In this document: piece after piece, positions 1 to 13,751 of the stretch
Layout: the number at the start of each line of letters is the position of its first letter
Numbering within the stretch: position 1 is the first letter of the stretch
From: Embiotoca jacksoni
Lineage: Eukaryota > Chordata > Actinopteri > Embiotocidae
DNA length: 64,000 nucleotides
Reading direction: 5' to 3'
Assembly: GCA_022577435.1 (NCBI GenBank)
Contig: JAKOON010000006.1
Span: 13,834,501 to 13,898,500, forward strand
Position numbers and translations under genes: made by a program
Notes under the pieces: generated by a model
What the model was told of the DNA's origin: nothing
The model's database searches: none
The model's input: only the letters and a program-made list of their open reading frames with translations

Positions 1-2749
1 AGTCAAACACGCATGGCAGGAAAATGGTTTTGCTTGAATTTCAAAAGTGGGAGCCATACTTCTGCTCCTACTGCCAGTACAGAGACCTGACCCCATAACA
101 AACCCTTCATACTGTACTGTAACAATTAGCTCTAAATTGTTCTTTTTTTTTTAAAGTCGTCCGTCTAATTGTCCAAGCCATTAATTCTGGTGCTGCAACA
201 TCTTTTGTTCAGTGATGCCCTTCATGGGCAAAGAAGGCATACCACAGTTGAAGTTCTTGTGTGGTAAGAGTAACTGATTTAGGATGCAGTCTTATGATGT
301 GTGCTGTGCTGTGTGTTTCAATAAAAGCTGGTTTCCACATTTAATTTGGCCGACCATTTGAAACTTAAAAAAATACTGCCTTGCAGAATAATATGGAATT
401 TTTCAACAAGACAAATTTGTCTCGTGTTTTCCATTGACTTTCAGTGGCAAATTGTCTCTTTAGCATCAACCAACATTATTACATGTAGTTCTAATATTAT
501 TCTATTGTTTTCTTGTCATCAAAAAAAACCCATTGGACCAAATCCAACAATAAATTGATCCAGAACTGTATATGCATCCAAAGATTTAAATATTATTCCT
601 CGGTGCCATAAACCTTCATTGGTGTCCAAAAACTATTAAAGCCCATCAGTATGGCACATTGTTGCACAGGGTAACAACAACACTGACATTCTTCATTACT
701 ATGAAGATGACAACCACGGTCTATTTCAGTTTATTTTCAATCCGACAAACACCATGGTGGGACTTTAAATAATCATTACCTGTGCGTATGTATATTGATC
801 GTGGCTGAAAATGGTCCTGAAGAGATTCAGTGTTTTTTCCTGTTTGGGTACCTTTCATTAACACCCTCAGTGACCAGCTGTTACTGCTACTTGCTTATTA
901 AGAAGAAATTGAACTGCATTTCTGTGATCCAACTGAAGGATTTACATCTTCATTTGGAATTGGATGGGCTGCAGTAAAGTGCCACAGGCAGGAAAAAGAA
1001 AAGTACTGAGAAGGCAAGTGGATAATAGTTTGTGTTTTCATGGGATTTCTAGATGATGACAAAAATAAAGAATAATGATACCGTTACATTTATAAGGTGA
1101 AAACGATACACATGTACAGACCTAATTGGCCATATGCAGTAAGCATGGTGAACACTTTAGTAATGAAGCTTCATCTGCTATGGCCTTTCTGACATCTAAA
1201 GACATGTATAAACCTCTTCACAGAAGGTATTTCTATTAGCGTCTGTTATGCAATTCCTTTTATAAACAAATACATGTTCTGCATCAATGCAGCATATTTT
1301 GGAGATATATTCCTGCATACTATTAATAAGGCTGAAGGTCAATTTGTTTTTGAATTTGTCACATCATAATGGGTGTGAATAAAAACCCATGAGCATACAG
1401 ACACCAGAGAGCCTCTTAAGAAAAATAACTGTAATTAAAATAGAATATAGACAGGCTTGTAATTATTTTTCTATGCTGCTGAAGATGATGTTAAAATTAA
1501 TGGTAATTAAGGTTAAAACCCCAGAAAGAGTGTATATTTGCATCTAAATTAAATGGGATATTCAGATATTGTTGGCATGGGGATTAGCGAAAGTGAAATG
1601 GATGACAAAAATAAATGGGGAGCAAGGGACACATGCAGAGAAGGGGCTGAAGGCACAACCTTAATCGGAAGAGCGACAGTTGCTGACTTCCACCTCCATC
1701 GGAGAAGCGGATTAACCCCTGAACTCCCCCCTGCCACCACACTAATCTGACCACCAATCAGAAGCCACGGTTTCCCTTCCTGACACCTCTTAAGAAAATT
1801 ACTTCCTGAGAAGTGCTGTGCGTGGGCTCAACTATCTCTCCGTTCTCTGCATGCTAATTTTGAAAGGTAATAAAAGTGGAAGACTAAATTGCATTACTCA
1901 ATCTAGCAGTGTCTGCAGGGAGGGTATTGTTTTGACAGGCTGCAGATGTGCACCTGCAAACATGGTTTCAGTTCGCTAGTTAATCACAGTGGAAACAGTA
2001 AGCAACAATGACACCATGACAACAGGCGTGGGGCTGCTGTGGAGCTCGGGGAGGTTTTATCTGGATAAAACAGAACATAGATGTGTGGAACAAATGGATG
2101 CATGGGATGAAAAAAGGAAACTAGTTTCCCAAGTCTCCATTGAACAAGGGCTGTGAAGAGTTTGAACACAGCAGGAGTTGTGACCTTTTCAAGTCTATCC
2201 CTTTTCAGTCTACACTTCTTTCATTTTCTCTCTACATTTCTCCCTTTCGTTACCAGTGAGAGAGCTATCTTTCTGTGTTGCCACTAAATTAGTCTCGCTC
2301 AGCTCTTTTGCTGGTCTTCAGTAAGCCAACAAGGAAGTGAGTAGGTTTACTCCTTGTCAGGTGCCTCCCACTGCCTGCCTAAAAACATCAAGACTTCAAT
2401 TGAATCAAAGCAAGAAAGTTCATTTATCTTTAATCAAATAGCATACCTCAGAGATGCTTGTTAATGAAAAGGTTATTCAAGGGCAGTTTGATGTTAATTA
2501 GTTGCAAGGGACCTTTAGATAAAGATGTTACAAGATGGCCACAAAAGCATTACAGTAGAGTATAGATGAATTACAATATTTCAAGATTTCCTTAGGGGCC
2601 ATGACAGAGTGAGTTCTTACAATTTTCTCCAGCTAGAAATACCTTGTTGAAAGGGGACAAAGAAAAACTATCAAGTAAGAGGATAGACAAATTAGAGAGC
2701 ATTGCCACATCTTTCTGCAAATTCCAGGTGTTCAGGGTGTAAATCCTAC
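1..2749 (-). other. inpp4b: inpp4b intron downstream of exon E (partial)
   Basis: This stretch is single-copy-looking AT-rich DNA with no exon, RNA gene or clear transposon that I can support. The donor at its high end is GTAGGA. The block 1500-1760 is more GC-balanced than its surroundings but has no recognised coding pattern. The next inpp4b exon would lie beyond position 1, outside the window. Confidence 0.8.
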
Positions 2750-2819
2750 CTGGCCCTGTCAGAGGGTTATTTTCTCTGTCGACGCAGGAGTGGTGCGCAG
2801 ACTCACAAACCAGGGGACA
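2750..2819 (-). CDS. inpp4b: inpp4b exon E: linker segment after the C2 domain
   Basis: This 70-nt exon is 23 codons plus 1 nt: CPLVCESAHHSC then VDRENNPLTGP and a final G. The acceptor is CTCCTCTCCAG and the donor is CAG/GTAGGA. It begins in phase 0 after exon D, giving SQK-CPLVCES, which parallels QKCALVCECTAPES in human INPP4B as remembered. Similarity is clear only over the first seven or eight residues; the rest is divergent, as expected for a linker. Four residues of the exon are Cys or lie next to His pairs, but I see no known metal-binding motif. The next exon, which should carry a KNPVCKLYRFPT-like block, was not found in the remaining 2.7 kb. Confidence 0.88.
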
Positions 2820-3780
2820 CTGGAGAGGAGAGAAAGGAAAGGAACAGAGAGAATTGACATCAATGATTTCTGGCGACATATTTTTCTGAGGAGCAAACAG
2901 GTTTTGATCACGACTATCGCCAAAATAATTTAGTCGCAGTTTGGGTATGAAAATCCCAGTTTGGCTTTGTCACTCAGAAGCATTGTGAGACAAAGCTGTG
3001 GTTGGCGGCTTCTCTTATTAAATACAACTACTTTGATCCAAGTGAGCAGCACAACAACAAACTAAAGTGAAAATTGAAACTCCAAACATGCTCATAATAG
3101 TCGATGACAACTACATTCTGATATATCTACAGATATAATGCATGAATACTTGAATGTATGATTTCATATTTTATGTTTTATTTGGGTTTGCATTTGCTAT
3201 TTCATTTAATTTCCCTAGAACAACAATCTGTGGTGACAAAAATGATAGCTACTACATTTACTTCATGCACATTGCCATTACTACATTTTAAGACTAGTCT
3301 CATGAGGAACCACAGAGAGCAAAGAGCTGCTGATGCACAGCTCTCCTTTCAGCTCACATCTTCAAGCATTTGCCCTTCTGCCTTTACTGCAATCAGTGAG
3401 GTCACGGCAGGCGTCAGTCGAAGGAAGGCACTTGCTGTGACTCCACTGAATGGGTGGTAAATTGGTAACCCTCACCGCCACTCCAGTCATTATTAACCCA
3501 CCATAATATAGTTCCTCCTCTGATAGTAAATTCTAAATTACGATCAACTTGCATACAGTACACTACGAAGCTCATACAGAATAACCTTAATGTATATCAC
3601 CTAATACAAATGAGGGAACTTCACAGTTTTAATCTCTAAATTGTAGTATGTTACTAGGCAACAGATCCATTATTTTCAAGGTTATTTAATTTTTTAAGCA
3701 AAACTAACAAGGAGGAAAATTCTGTGAAGAAGAAAATCCTCCCTCATACAACATACAGTATCCTGTAATGTGCTGTTTTA

Positions 3781-3807
3781 GTTTAGGCGAAACCCATTCG
3801 CCTAAAC
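3781..3807. repeat. short inverted repeat (hairpin)
   Basis: An 11-bp perfect inverted repeat (GTTTAGGCGAA and its complement) surrounds a 5-nt spacer. It stands alone in AT-rich intron sequence. It could be a relic of a transposon end or a chance palindrome; no function is implied. Confidence 0.5.
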
Positions 3808-4439
3808 AAATTAGGCACATAAATAATACACATAAATGACAGCCGATTATTTGCAAAGCCCCACGTCCGATCACTTACTGCTGCAAAGCCTGTCTAGTTT
3901 TCAGTTGTCACATGGTTGCACAGATGCAGTTGAACTAAAATAACAAGGATGACAGATTTACCGCTCACTCACTTTATTGGGGATTTTTAAAAAAAAAAAT
4001 GTTTTCGATTTCAAGCAAATTGTACAAAAGCAACCTTCTTTTCGAGCAGCTGCAGACTTTATCATCTGTTACCAGCTGATGTCAGATCCATCAGTCGGTT
4101 AAAAACTCTGCCTCTGTGTGGTAAATAATTCCATCTCGCTAGTGTTAAAGGGAGAATCTTTAACACTCCATCTCCTGATGGTGACATTCCTAAAAAAAAG
4201 TGAATGATTCATATGCACTAGAATAGATGAGAATAAAAAAAAAACAACAGCATGGTCCTTGTATGATAAGGAAAAACTAAATTTTCCACCTCATGGCTGA
4301 ATGTCTCTGCCGACCTTCCAAGTTGCAGTTCACATCCATGTCTGTAGAGACTCGTATAACATAGGAGGAAGGAATTTGGTCAATAAAGCTCATTCTGATA
4401 GAACATAAAGTTGTAGCCATGACAGTAGACAGTGCTTCA

Positions 4440-4755
4440 GATGTGAATGTTGCTGCAAAAATAAATACAAATTGTAAAACATGGTATGCTTCACATACAT
4501 CTTCAACCTGACGGCAGAGAAAATAATCACCACAGTTTCAAGTGGGACAAACCAAAAGAAGTATCGCCAATCACTACCTGACCAAATGAGAAATCTGGTC
4601 ATAATCTCTGCTTCTGTTCCTGAGTTATGCCGTTGAATAATGGCTGGAAAAGTTTGAAGAAATGTCATCAAGGCACTCTTGAGATATTGTGCTCAGGAGA
4701 TTTGGGTGGACAGAGGGACAACCCTAAAGCATCACCGTTCCCGGCGTGGCAACAT
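4440..4755 (+). repeat. decayed teleost interspersed repeat
   Basis: The end of this block, with GAGATATTGTGCTCAGGAGA followed shortly by GGTGGACAGAGGGACAACC, resembles a repeat seen often in fish genomes. That repeat carries a 'caagatatcgtgttcacaag ... cggacagacggacaacc' core. The left border is not clear by eye. No protein is encoded. Confidence 0.45.
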
Positions 4756-4813
4756 GCCAACCATGTTTTTCTGCCAGCTTGACGAGTTGTTTGTATTTCC
4801 AAACAGTATTGCC

Positions 4814-5352
4814 GTGTTCCAAATGACATATGGCACACTAACAAATAGATCCCTTACATGATAGAACTCTTACTTGTGTTATGCTTGAATTTTAACAGGG
4901 TAGTGTAGTCTCAAACTGCATACCGCCGTTCTGCACTGACCGGATATAACCTCAGCATGTGAATGTATCACCCGCCAACATGTCTGCAGCGTTAATTATT
5001 TTATCCAGAAAAGAACATGTTTTCATTCCCTATGTTAACACGATCAACACACTGATGGCTTCTGTCCAACAGCAGTATGGTGGTACTTAGTGAAAAATAT
5101 ACACTTTACTGAGGTGTTCAGGAACAGGTGCAGCTTCCTCAGACGCCTTAATATAAAAATTCCTCCATGTAGCCAAGATGGCGACTATTTAGGGGGAAAA
5201 GTGTCCAGCGTCTCCTACTTATTTTTTGGAAAGTTTTGAGTGCAACATCCAGGTACTTCTAATACACTGCATGGTTTTGTACTTGACAGTGTAAATGCAC
5301 TCATGAACTCAAATTAGTGAGTGTCAATACGGAAGTACGTCCTTTGGAACAC
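4814..5352. mobile_element. short DNA-transposon-like element with inverted ends
   Basis: The left end GTGTTCCAAA and the right end TTTGGAACAC are perfect 10-bp inverted repeats 539 bp apart. The interior has no transposase frame, so this would be a non-autonomous copy. No clear target-site duplication was seen, so the exact borders are uncertain. Confidence 0.5.
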
Positions 5353-6609
5353 AGCATATGTCTCACTTTTAATGCTATGAGAGAAAAATACTTTTAGGAA
5401 AAGAATCACCTGATTTGTTTATCAAGCGTAATGCTATACAGGCTACAACACAGTAAATACATTATCATGAAAGGGAATTTTGTTTTTTACTGAACGTATG
5501 ATTGCACAAACAAATCTAGTAAATTAATGATGTGCTTTACTTTGAAATGACAGTGCTGAGCTGGTTAGCCTGACATACAGAACATTGCAGCTCGTTGCAG
5601 TTGAGCAAAAAACGTACCAGCAACTTAATCTTTGCACTTTTGCTCGTGTGTTTGGTCATGAAAAGGTTGAATCAAATTAACACAAACCTTGGGGGTTTTA
5701 CCGCATTAGGTTAAGCATATTACTGTTTTGAAAAAACAAAAAAAAACATAAAACAGTTAAATACATTTTAAAACATTCTGCTTCATAACACACAAATGTG
5801 TATTTGCTGAAATAATGTCTGTTGTAGGCCTTTTATAGTGATTCTCGATGCATCAAGTGTGGGTTTTCTTATCAGCAATACTGACAACAAACAATCTTTC
5901 TAGCTGGCTGTTTGTCAGTTCTGGCCTGTCTGATGAACCACTTAACACAGCTAGACAACCAAATCTGTCCCCAGAAAAAGGACTTGAATGACTGCTAGGA
6001 GCAATCCATCACCTCTCCAAGCTTAGAAACTGATCCTGAATATACCAGACACCAACCAGTGCCCGCACTCACACACAAGCTACAAAGCAAACTGTGTCCA
6101 TTGAACCGAACAGGCTGAAACAACATTTGGCATTTGGAAAATTCAGTAAGTAAGGTCTCTTATAATGAAAAGTATTAACAATGAGCCAAAGGCCACAGCT
6201 GTGAAAGGGGTTCCATTGTAATTGTAGTCAGAGGACAGCAAGTGTTGAACGGCTCTTTGATGACTAAAATATGTAAAGAGATCAGATCAAAGGTGACTGG
6301 AGGCTCTTTCTTGTCACAGCTGACTGTTTTTGCAGGGTCAGTAAGATATTCATGATCAGCAGCCACCCAAGCAATGACAGCGAATGATCAAACAAGCGCC
6401 TCCAAACCCCCCCTACAGACACAAACATACACAAATATGTTAATTCAGGCAGCCAAACATATGCACGACTAAGGTAGCTTGAACAAGAACTTCCCCACAA
6501 GTGAGTCATGAGTCTCAAGTGAGCCGCCCCTAATGCTTGTCATATCCCTTCCCTCCTTCCTCCCCTCATCTTCAACAACAGACAAGACACACAAGGGGAA
6601 ATGTGCTGT

Positions 6610-6610
<1 letters not shown>

Positions 6611-6678
<68 letters not shown>

Positions 6679-6686
6679 ACACACAC
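6611..6686. repeat. (CA)n microsatellite, 76 bp
   Basis: A nearly pure CA array with one T interruption near 6674. The long Thr-His and Cys-Val open frames over this place are artefacts of the repeat. Confidence 0.97.
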
Positions 6687-7582
6687 GGTACACGGTACAC
6701 ATTCATCAAGGCGACATGGGCAGATTTTCAGTGACACTCTGGAGCCCAGCAGGGAACCTCCCTGCACCAGCGACAGCGGTGGGCAGAACCGAAAGTCAGT
6801 CAACCATGTAGAAGCCCTTGGTCAATTATATAAGACAGTGATTATCAAACATATGTGCATGCAAACATACAAATACGCACATTTAGCCACACATACAACA
6901 GCAGATCAACAGCAGGAAAGGCCGACAAGTCTCTCGGTTGCCTTGCAGAGCAGTGCTGTAAAAGAAAATCTGACTGTTCCTCATTAAAGATCAAAAATAT
7001 CTTTAAAGTTCCTTCTTTACTTTTTAATATCCAACTAGTGGCTCCACAGCTTGTATTCACTTAACAAATCTCTCTCTATTAGCAATCTACAGAAAGTTAA
7101 GTGAAATCAGAGTACATACAACTTCATTTCTGCTGTGGTGGCATCCCATTTGACAGACACAATCTTCTGTTTACTGTCGAGCACTAAAAGAGAAAGCTCC
7201 TTCTTCTTCTTCTTTCTCTTCTCAGTTTATGTAAGTCACTTCACAGCCCAGTTAAGCAGCATGTATTGAATGAGATTAGGGTGGAGGCAGGCGAGCCACA
7301 TCTAGGAAGTATTTTGGTCGAACAATTAAGAGAAAATTCAACACAGAGTTGTATGTTTCAGTTTGATCAGTTACTTTAAAATCTTTTCTGTATCGACAGA
7401 GAAACAACACATGTACTCATGGACAGAGCCACTGCACGCACACACCTCCTGTAAATCCCCATTGGAGATTATTACTTAATCTCATTGGAGAGCTTGAGCA
7501 GTGCAGTCTAATCCTAGCGGCAGGCACAAGGCATCTGGTGAAGGGAGACTCCTGCAGTCGTGGAACCACCCTGCTATTTTAC

Positions 7583-7694
7583 CTTCTGTGATGGTATGTC
7601 GGTGGTGATGTGGTCCACGTCAACCTCCTCCATCTCCCCCATCTTCAGACGACTCACCACCACTGTTCCTGCTGCGCACACACCATCAGATGAC
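7583..7694 (-). CDS. inpp4b: inpp4b exon D: end of the C2 domain and linker
   Basis: This 112-nt exon supplies the last base of the split Arg and then 37 codons, reading SSDGVCAAGTVVVSRLKMGE and ending VDVDHITTDIPSQK. The acceptor is CTCCCTTTAG and the donor is AAG/GTAAAA, a moderate match. The motifs TSDG...GT.EVS.VKMGE and DHITTD at the same spacing are recalled from INPP4B. The first part is the last C2 strand; the acidic EMEEVDVDH part starts the linker toward the middle of the protein. The outgoing phase is 0 and fits exon E. The 24.8 kb intron before it contains no other exon I can support, and none is needed to keep the frame. Confidence 0.94.
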
Positions 7695-10600
7695 CTAAAG
7701 GGAGACAGGAAGAGAGAGAAAAAAAAAGATACATTCATTGTTAGCCTCTTTATTTAATCTGTTAAATAAAAAGTCTTCTCAGTTAAATGATCTTTTCCTC
7801 CAGCTAATACCCCTCTAAAGGCCTCAGAAATATTAATCTTCATGTTGGACCCCCCCAACTCTCCAAACCTAATAAGATTATTTCCAGCCTTGAACAGGTT
7901 GTGAAATCATAAAGCTTTTGGAATAAAAAGTGGAATCAGGACATGGATGCTTGCACTGCGGCGATTTCTCTCCCTTTTTTTTTTTTTTTTCATGACAGAT
8001 TTTGCAGATGACTCTGCATGCGGAATAAAGCCAAGCCTGCTCCAGTGGGAAGTTGATAGGGATGAAGGAAGGAACATTTCGTCTAACTGTTCAAATGGTG
8101 GTCTAATAACCCGGGCCATGTGCCCTGACAGAGATAAAATTGATACTAGAGTTTTCATATCAGAGAGCCCGACCAATCACTTTCCCAATCATGGAGCCAT
8201 GATTAAGGAGCTGATAGAAAATCTATAGTATTGGCAGCCAGACAGAGGCTCTCAAATGAAGAGAAATGGTCCCTGGGCATCACGGGAGCAAGTCTGATCA
8301 CCTTAACAGACCCATCCCTAATGTGCTCAGTTCCACTCCAGCTGGAGAAAATATTGGATGCTGCGTGCCAGCCAATATTCTGGGGAGGCAGAGGGGGAGG
8401 GTGACACACCCCTGCCTGAGGAGGAGAGAATGCAAGGAGGGTGATGGCAGGAGAAAGGATTCTGTTAAGGCCAATCCATCTTTGTCGCATATAAGGAAAA
8501 AAAAAATATAAATGCACCCAAGAGAAGAGAGGGAAGAAGAGACGCTGAGGACAGGAAGCAGTGTGAGGGAATACAGGATAGGAGGCCTTGGAGCTCGAGG
8601 AGGGAACAGTGTCTCTGCAGAGGGACACTGGGAGCCTCAGTTAGTGCTTAATGCCTTACAGCAGTCTCCAAGCAGAGAAAATAACATTGGCTGGTTTATA
8701 AATCTAATCATTGTCCATTGCCAGACACCTGTCTCAGTGTTTACTCCTCTGCTCATCTTCCTGTTTCCTCCCGATCCTCATCACACCCCCTCCCTCCCTT
8801 TTTCTCTGTGAAACAGAGGACAGAAGCACGGTAAAAGAAAGTCACCCTGACTTTGAACAAACAGTATGTACTGACAGTGTCCCTCACATAATCGTGGAAA
8901 TGGAGATTAACATGAATCACATTCAGTGATAGTCCTCCCAAGGCAAACCATAGGGGTTAGAGTGGCCCTCTACTTTTTGGATTGCTCCACCGCAATCCAC
9001 TAATGAAACTCTCCATTTAAACAGACAGGGAGACCCTGTTAGAATTGCTTTGAGATAATTGACTTACAGTATGCCTGAGAGATATATTGTGATTTTGTTT
9101 GATTTGTAGCCAAACATGAACTCAGCGCCTGCTCAAATACAATCTATATTATTGTCTGTGAGTAGAAGGACTCTTACAGATGATTTGATTTAGCTCAATA
9201 ACTGCACTGCCTGTTTACAGAACAAATTGTCCTAAACTCACGCACAAAAAAAGGCGGAGACTTCCTGACAGAGTGAGTGCTCTGTGCTCTGCAGAGACAC
9301 ACCTTTTCTTTTTTGAACCACAGTCTTTCAGCATGCACACTAACTGACCTCAATTTGACTTTGAAGGTTTTGATGAGAGCTATAGTTAAAAAAAAAAACA
9401 AAAAAAAAACTTCTGCTACTCCTCTTCCCTCCATTATTCCCTCCTATTCTACCTCTCTTTCCGTCTGTCTGAGCTGGCAGGGAAACAAATCTGCAGATTG
9501 TTCTTTGCTCACAAGCCCATCTTTTTTTTTTTTATCTAATTGGCCCAGGATTTCTTTTATGACAACACTTAATCAGACAGCTTTGTTCAAGTGACAAAAT
9601 AATGAGCTTAAAATGTCCGCTGTGAATTTGGCACGATTCAAAAAATAATTAGTTATCAGGGAAGTGCCTTACATTTAACAGTTATTTTCTTTTGAAAGCC
9701 TGTCCTGCAATTTACAAATACATTTCTCTTCGTAGGAACATACACTGCAATTTGTTTTAAATAACTGATTTGTACAAAGAGGCTTGTGATGTATGAGCCA
9801 TAAACTGTAAATTAAGTACATATACATGCCATCAACTATCTGCAGTAAACTATCTGCATAAAATAGACGTTATCTGCTGAATCAAACTTTTACTGAAATA
9901 TAGCAGGAATGCTCCGTTTCATGGTAGACACAATCATATGAAATATAGTGTTATCCACAAATATACCCAAAATAAAAATGTAATGTTAGGGCGGACTTAC
10001 TGGTTACTTACTTCCTGCTGAGATTCAATGAATTAGTCCTTACTGTAGAAACTGCTATATCATGCTTTTGAGATCATCATGGTTGCACTGTCTGTTCAAA
10101 ACATGACCACAGAGAAATTAACACTGAATGTGACAGCCCTTAAACATCCAAAAGTAACAGATAACACCAGGGCAATGTTGCACATTTTAGCCTGAAATTA
10201 AACCAGAAAGACAGTGGAGATGGTGCTGAATGAAGGGTCTTTGAGACAAACATGTCAAACTTCAAAAAAACACATTTAGCAACCAAGAAAGAAACTTACT
10301 TTGCCAGTTTGGTTAGTTTGAGTAAATATGTCCAGCCTGGGGGCTTAGCTGGATTTATGTGTGTGGTGCTCTGTAGCAGAACCTGAGCACCATTATGTGT
10401 TGTGTTATCCACTGTAACACATTTACTGTTATTGTTTCCCCCCCATTGTTGTAAATACTATTATTACTATTATCATTATGTGCTGCTTTGGTGGTTCGAT
10501 GGCAGCTGGTAAAGGTTGCTATTAGTGATTTTTTTGTTTTTGGTTTGGTGAAATGAGCAGTGGTGTGACAGGCTTGCACTGCAAGTGGTGCCCCGCACAA

Positions 10601-10696
10601 AATATGGAGACCCAGCACATTTAAAAGGATTGCTTTGTCCTGGTCTCTAAATTGAATCTGAAACCAGTTTGTATGCAACCTGTTGTTTCTCTAAAG

Positions 10697-11303
10697 AAGG
10701 TCTCTCCAACTTTTTTCCTCAGAGACCTACTTTGACAAAATCAAAGTGTCCAAGAGCTACTCGTGTTTGATAACATGCCTACTGCATTGCACACAACTCT
10801 TGTGTGGCCAAACTGGTTTTAAAAGTGTCAAATAAAGCTGATATAAGATTTAACCAGGAAAACCTAGTATGTCCCTTTCAATTGGGCCCCCCTGCCCCTC
10901 CTGAAAGCAACATCTGTCCAGGTCAAATCCTACTATATGACTGGGCCCTGTGTCAAACTACAGGCCTTTTATTTTGAAAAGACACAGCATTCAGCTAACC
11001 TGCTAGTTAATTTTGGTCTCTCACTCCCTCAGTGACTTACCCGCTTTATAGCTATGGCCCCGCTGTTGTGATCCAGTTCAAAACATAGTATTTATGTTAT
11101 TTACCTAATACTTATGAGCACCCATTTCTTTCCAGCTCAGTGTGAGAGTCTCCGCTATGTGTTGCAGGCACGTTGCAGGTTGCAGTTTCTGTCTTCTGAT
11201 CTCTGTGAGTTTCATGAATGGCGGAGCTCAACCTCTGCTGCACTGACGTGCATACAGGTAAAAAGCCACAGGTAGCTCGTGAGCGATGGGTTGGAGAGCC
11301 CTG
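10697..11303. mobile_element. hAT-like non-autonomous DNA element
   Basis: The left end AAGGTCTCTCCAAC matches the inverted right end (reverse complement CAGGGCTCTCCAAC) at 12 of 14 positions. The CAGGG-type terminus resembles hAT family ends. The 607-bp body has no transposase reading frame. The eight bases flanking each side do not match well, so the target duplication has decayed or the borders are off by a few bases. Confidence 0.5.
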
Positions 11304-12902
11304 CCTTCAATCGAGTAGAACAGGTGAAGGTTGTAAATGTCGACTCACAACAAGGATGATGCTGTGAAACCTTTTCAGAAAACTTGAGGAGTGAAAGTAA
11401 TGAAGTGAATGCACTGCTTCTGCTGTTTGGTATACCAAAAGAAGGAGAGATTTGCAGAGGGACGCCAAGGGAGGGACAATTGTACTTAATTTTCAAAGGT
11501 CTGAATTTAACAGCCCATGGGTGGGGAAAGTTCATCAAAAAACTTCAAAGCAGCCATACTTCTGCGGTCGTCAGGCTCTTTTCTCTGTGGGAACCCACAC
11601 AGAGGAAAACACCTGACAGCCATAGAAATGAAGAAAAACACCATTGGCTTTTCCCCTCACAAGGGCTTTTGCTTCAACTGAAAGAAACTAAAAATACCCA
11701 GCAGAACCCTTAAAAAAAACCATTCTGCTTTCCGCTCCGGATTTTGCCAACAGAAGATTGTCCTTCCGGACACCTTGCAGCTGTATGCTGCCTGTGGAAT
11801 GGGAGTGGTTCGAGAAAACTAATTGCCACGATCCTACACAGGCAACAAGAATACTACAGCCTTCAAGTGCAGCAGTGGAACTGTGGATGGGAATCTTGAC
11901 CTATATAAAGCTGGACGGGTGCGCTAATTATAGCACTGGCTAGTTTTCACTGAGGACAGATGTTAGAACACGGGACAGCAATAATGGAGAATGCCAGCTT
12001 TCGAAGTGATATTGCTGCTCCTGATTTTCATTGGTGATGAATGACACTATCATGTGATTCAGCAGTAATTGTACATTTTGCAACCAGATAACTGACTCAA
12101 TCAATAAGACTGCAAAGCAGGCATTGTTCATAGAGCTGACCATAATCACCGGGAGACCCTATACTGAGCACTCTCTCTGGTTTGTCTGGACCACTTGAAG
12201 TGTATTACCAAAGAAAAAACTGCCCTGGTTTCCACTTGATGAAAGAGACAAAAACTACATATTCAGTCTGAATCAAAAATGTATGTAAAATAGTCATGTA
12301 TTGATTGAAGGTTTGTAAAAATGTGATCTGAATTCAGATTAAGTATGCTTTAATGGCATTGGCATTCTCAGGACTTTTTACGCTTGAAGGTCGAGCAAGC
12401 AACACATTTTCAACCAAAACAAGCTGATATTACATCAGTGTGATCATCATGTAAATGTATTCAATGTTAAAATCTGTTTGTCTGCTGCAATATATCTGTC
12501 GTAAGCAGAATAGGAGCTATGTCAGTGCAAGATGCATACTTGTATATGATTTGGGAGTTTTAACATCCTATTTGTTCCACTTCCATCACTCACACTACTG
12601 TACTGTTGCGTGACGAGAACTATCTTTACACTACATTTACTTTTATGTCAGTGCTTAAACACTGTCAGAATCCGTCTGGGATAAGCATTTTTCACAGAAG
12701 AAAAAATAACTAGAAAGAATGCTGCTTCTTCAACCAATCACATCAATCCATACCACAGCTCGAATGTAAGCAGCCGAAAATTCTCATGCGACAATGTCTA
12801 TACATTTCATGGAATTTTAAGAAAGTCAGATTGGGGAGAAAAAGCTGTAGATGCAGCTAAAGAGCACAGACAAATTAATGAAAACAATCCATTGTTCTAT
12901 GT

Positions 12903-13666
12903 TAAAGGTCCCATATTTTACACTTTTCCCAGTGTTTTAGTTACAGTCTTGATATCCATAAAAAATATTTTTGTAGTTTTAAGCACCAAAACCATCTCAG
13001 GTAGTTTTACATCTCCACTCTGTAGCTTCTCTCTGGAGCTCTACTAAAAAAAGGCTGTTGTTTGTCTGTCTTTAAGGCCCTTTGATGTCAATGAACCTTT
13101 CTTATGATTGGCTGACTCATTTCTGAGAGACACCCAGGTCTACCACAGTTTTTTGTCGCTCTTGAACATCACCAGTTTAGCTACAGAATGAGCCGTTGGT
13201 GTTGTCTTTCACAAAAAAGGTTGTGCTGAGCCCTCAGCACAACCTTTTGACATATGACATGAGTTTGAGTTTGTGACATCACAAACTAACAGATGTCAAT
13301 AAATCTTTTCACACTAGTTACTTCGGTGTTGTTAGCGAGAGTCGCTCCTTCTTATTAGTTTCATGACGGTCCATCTAAAAATAATCCCGTCATAAATTTG
13401 AAAAATAAGCTGAAAAAATTCCGCTTGGAATTAGCAAGACGGCTGCGGCCAAAAGCCAAACTCGAAGCTTCATAACGGCTGTTCAACAAACCAGTGGGTG
13501 ACATCAGTGTTGGTTTCTGTTTGAATCAAACTAAACTGTTCAGCATAATTTTGTCACTCGCGAATGGAAAAGAGAACTAATGGGAAAGTCTTAATTTAAC
13601 ACTGCAAAACACATCAAATGTCAGGAAGTGGTTTTGGTGAGAATACGTCAAGAAACGGGACTTTCA
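12903..13666. mobile_element. non-autonomous element with TAAAGGTCCC-type ends
   Basis: The block opens TAAAGGTCCCATATTTTACA and closes GGGACTTTCA, giving 10-bp inverted ends with two mismatches or so. Its start is a sequence I associate with a frequent fish repeat. It is 764 bp with no coding capacity. Inside it lies a perfect 16-bp-arm palindrome at 13215-13248. Confidence 0.6.
13215..13248. repeat. perfect palindrome, 16-bp arms, 2-nt spacer
   Basis: The arm AAAAGGTTGTGCTGAG is followed by CC and then the exact reverse complement of the arm. Such a perfect hairpin inside an otherwise decayed element is unusual. It could be a recent fold-back event. Confidence 0.9.
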
Positions 13667-13751
13667 CCATCTGTGGTGTTTAACAGATCTACAGAAACCT
13701 AAAAAAACCCACACAAAAAACACTATAAGAACTGAGAGGATCCCTTTGATT

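Larger units (their letters stand above)
2820..7582 (-). other. inpp4b: inpp4b intron between exons D and E
   Basis: This is a 4.8 kb intron. It holds a small hairpin at 3781-3807, a decayed interspersed repeat at 4440-4755, a terminal-inverted-repeat element at 4814-5352 and a CA array at 6611-6686. The rest (2820-4440, 5353-6610 and 6687-7582) is AT-rich sequence where I see no further gene. Confidence 0.85.

Noticed and set aside
11895..11935. TATA-box-like CTATATAAAG with a GC-richer downstream side
   Set aside because: No transcript start, exon or conserved partner can be tied to it; TATA words are common by chance in AT-rich DNA.
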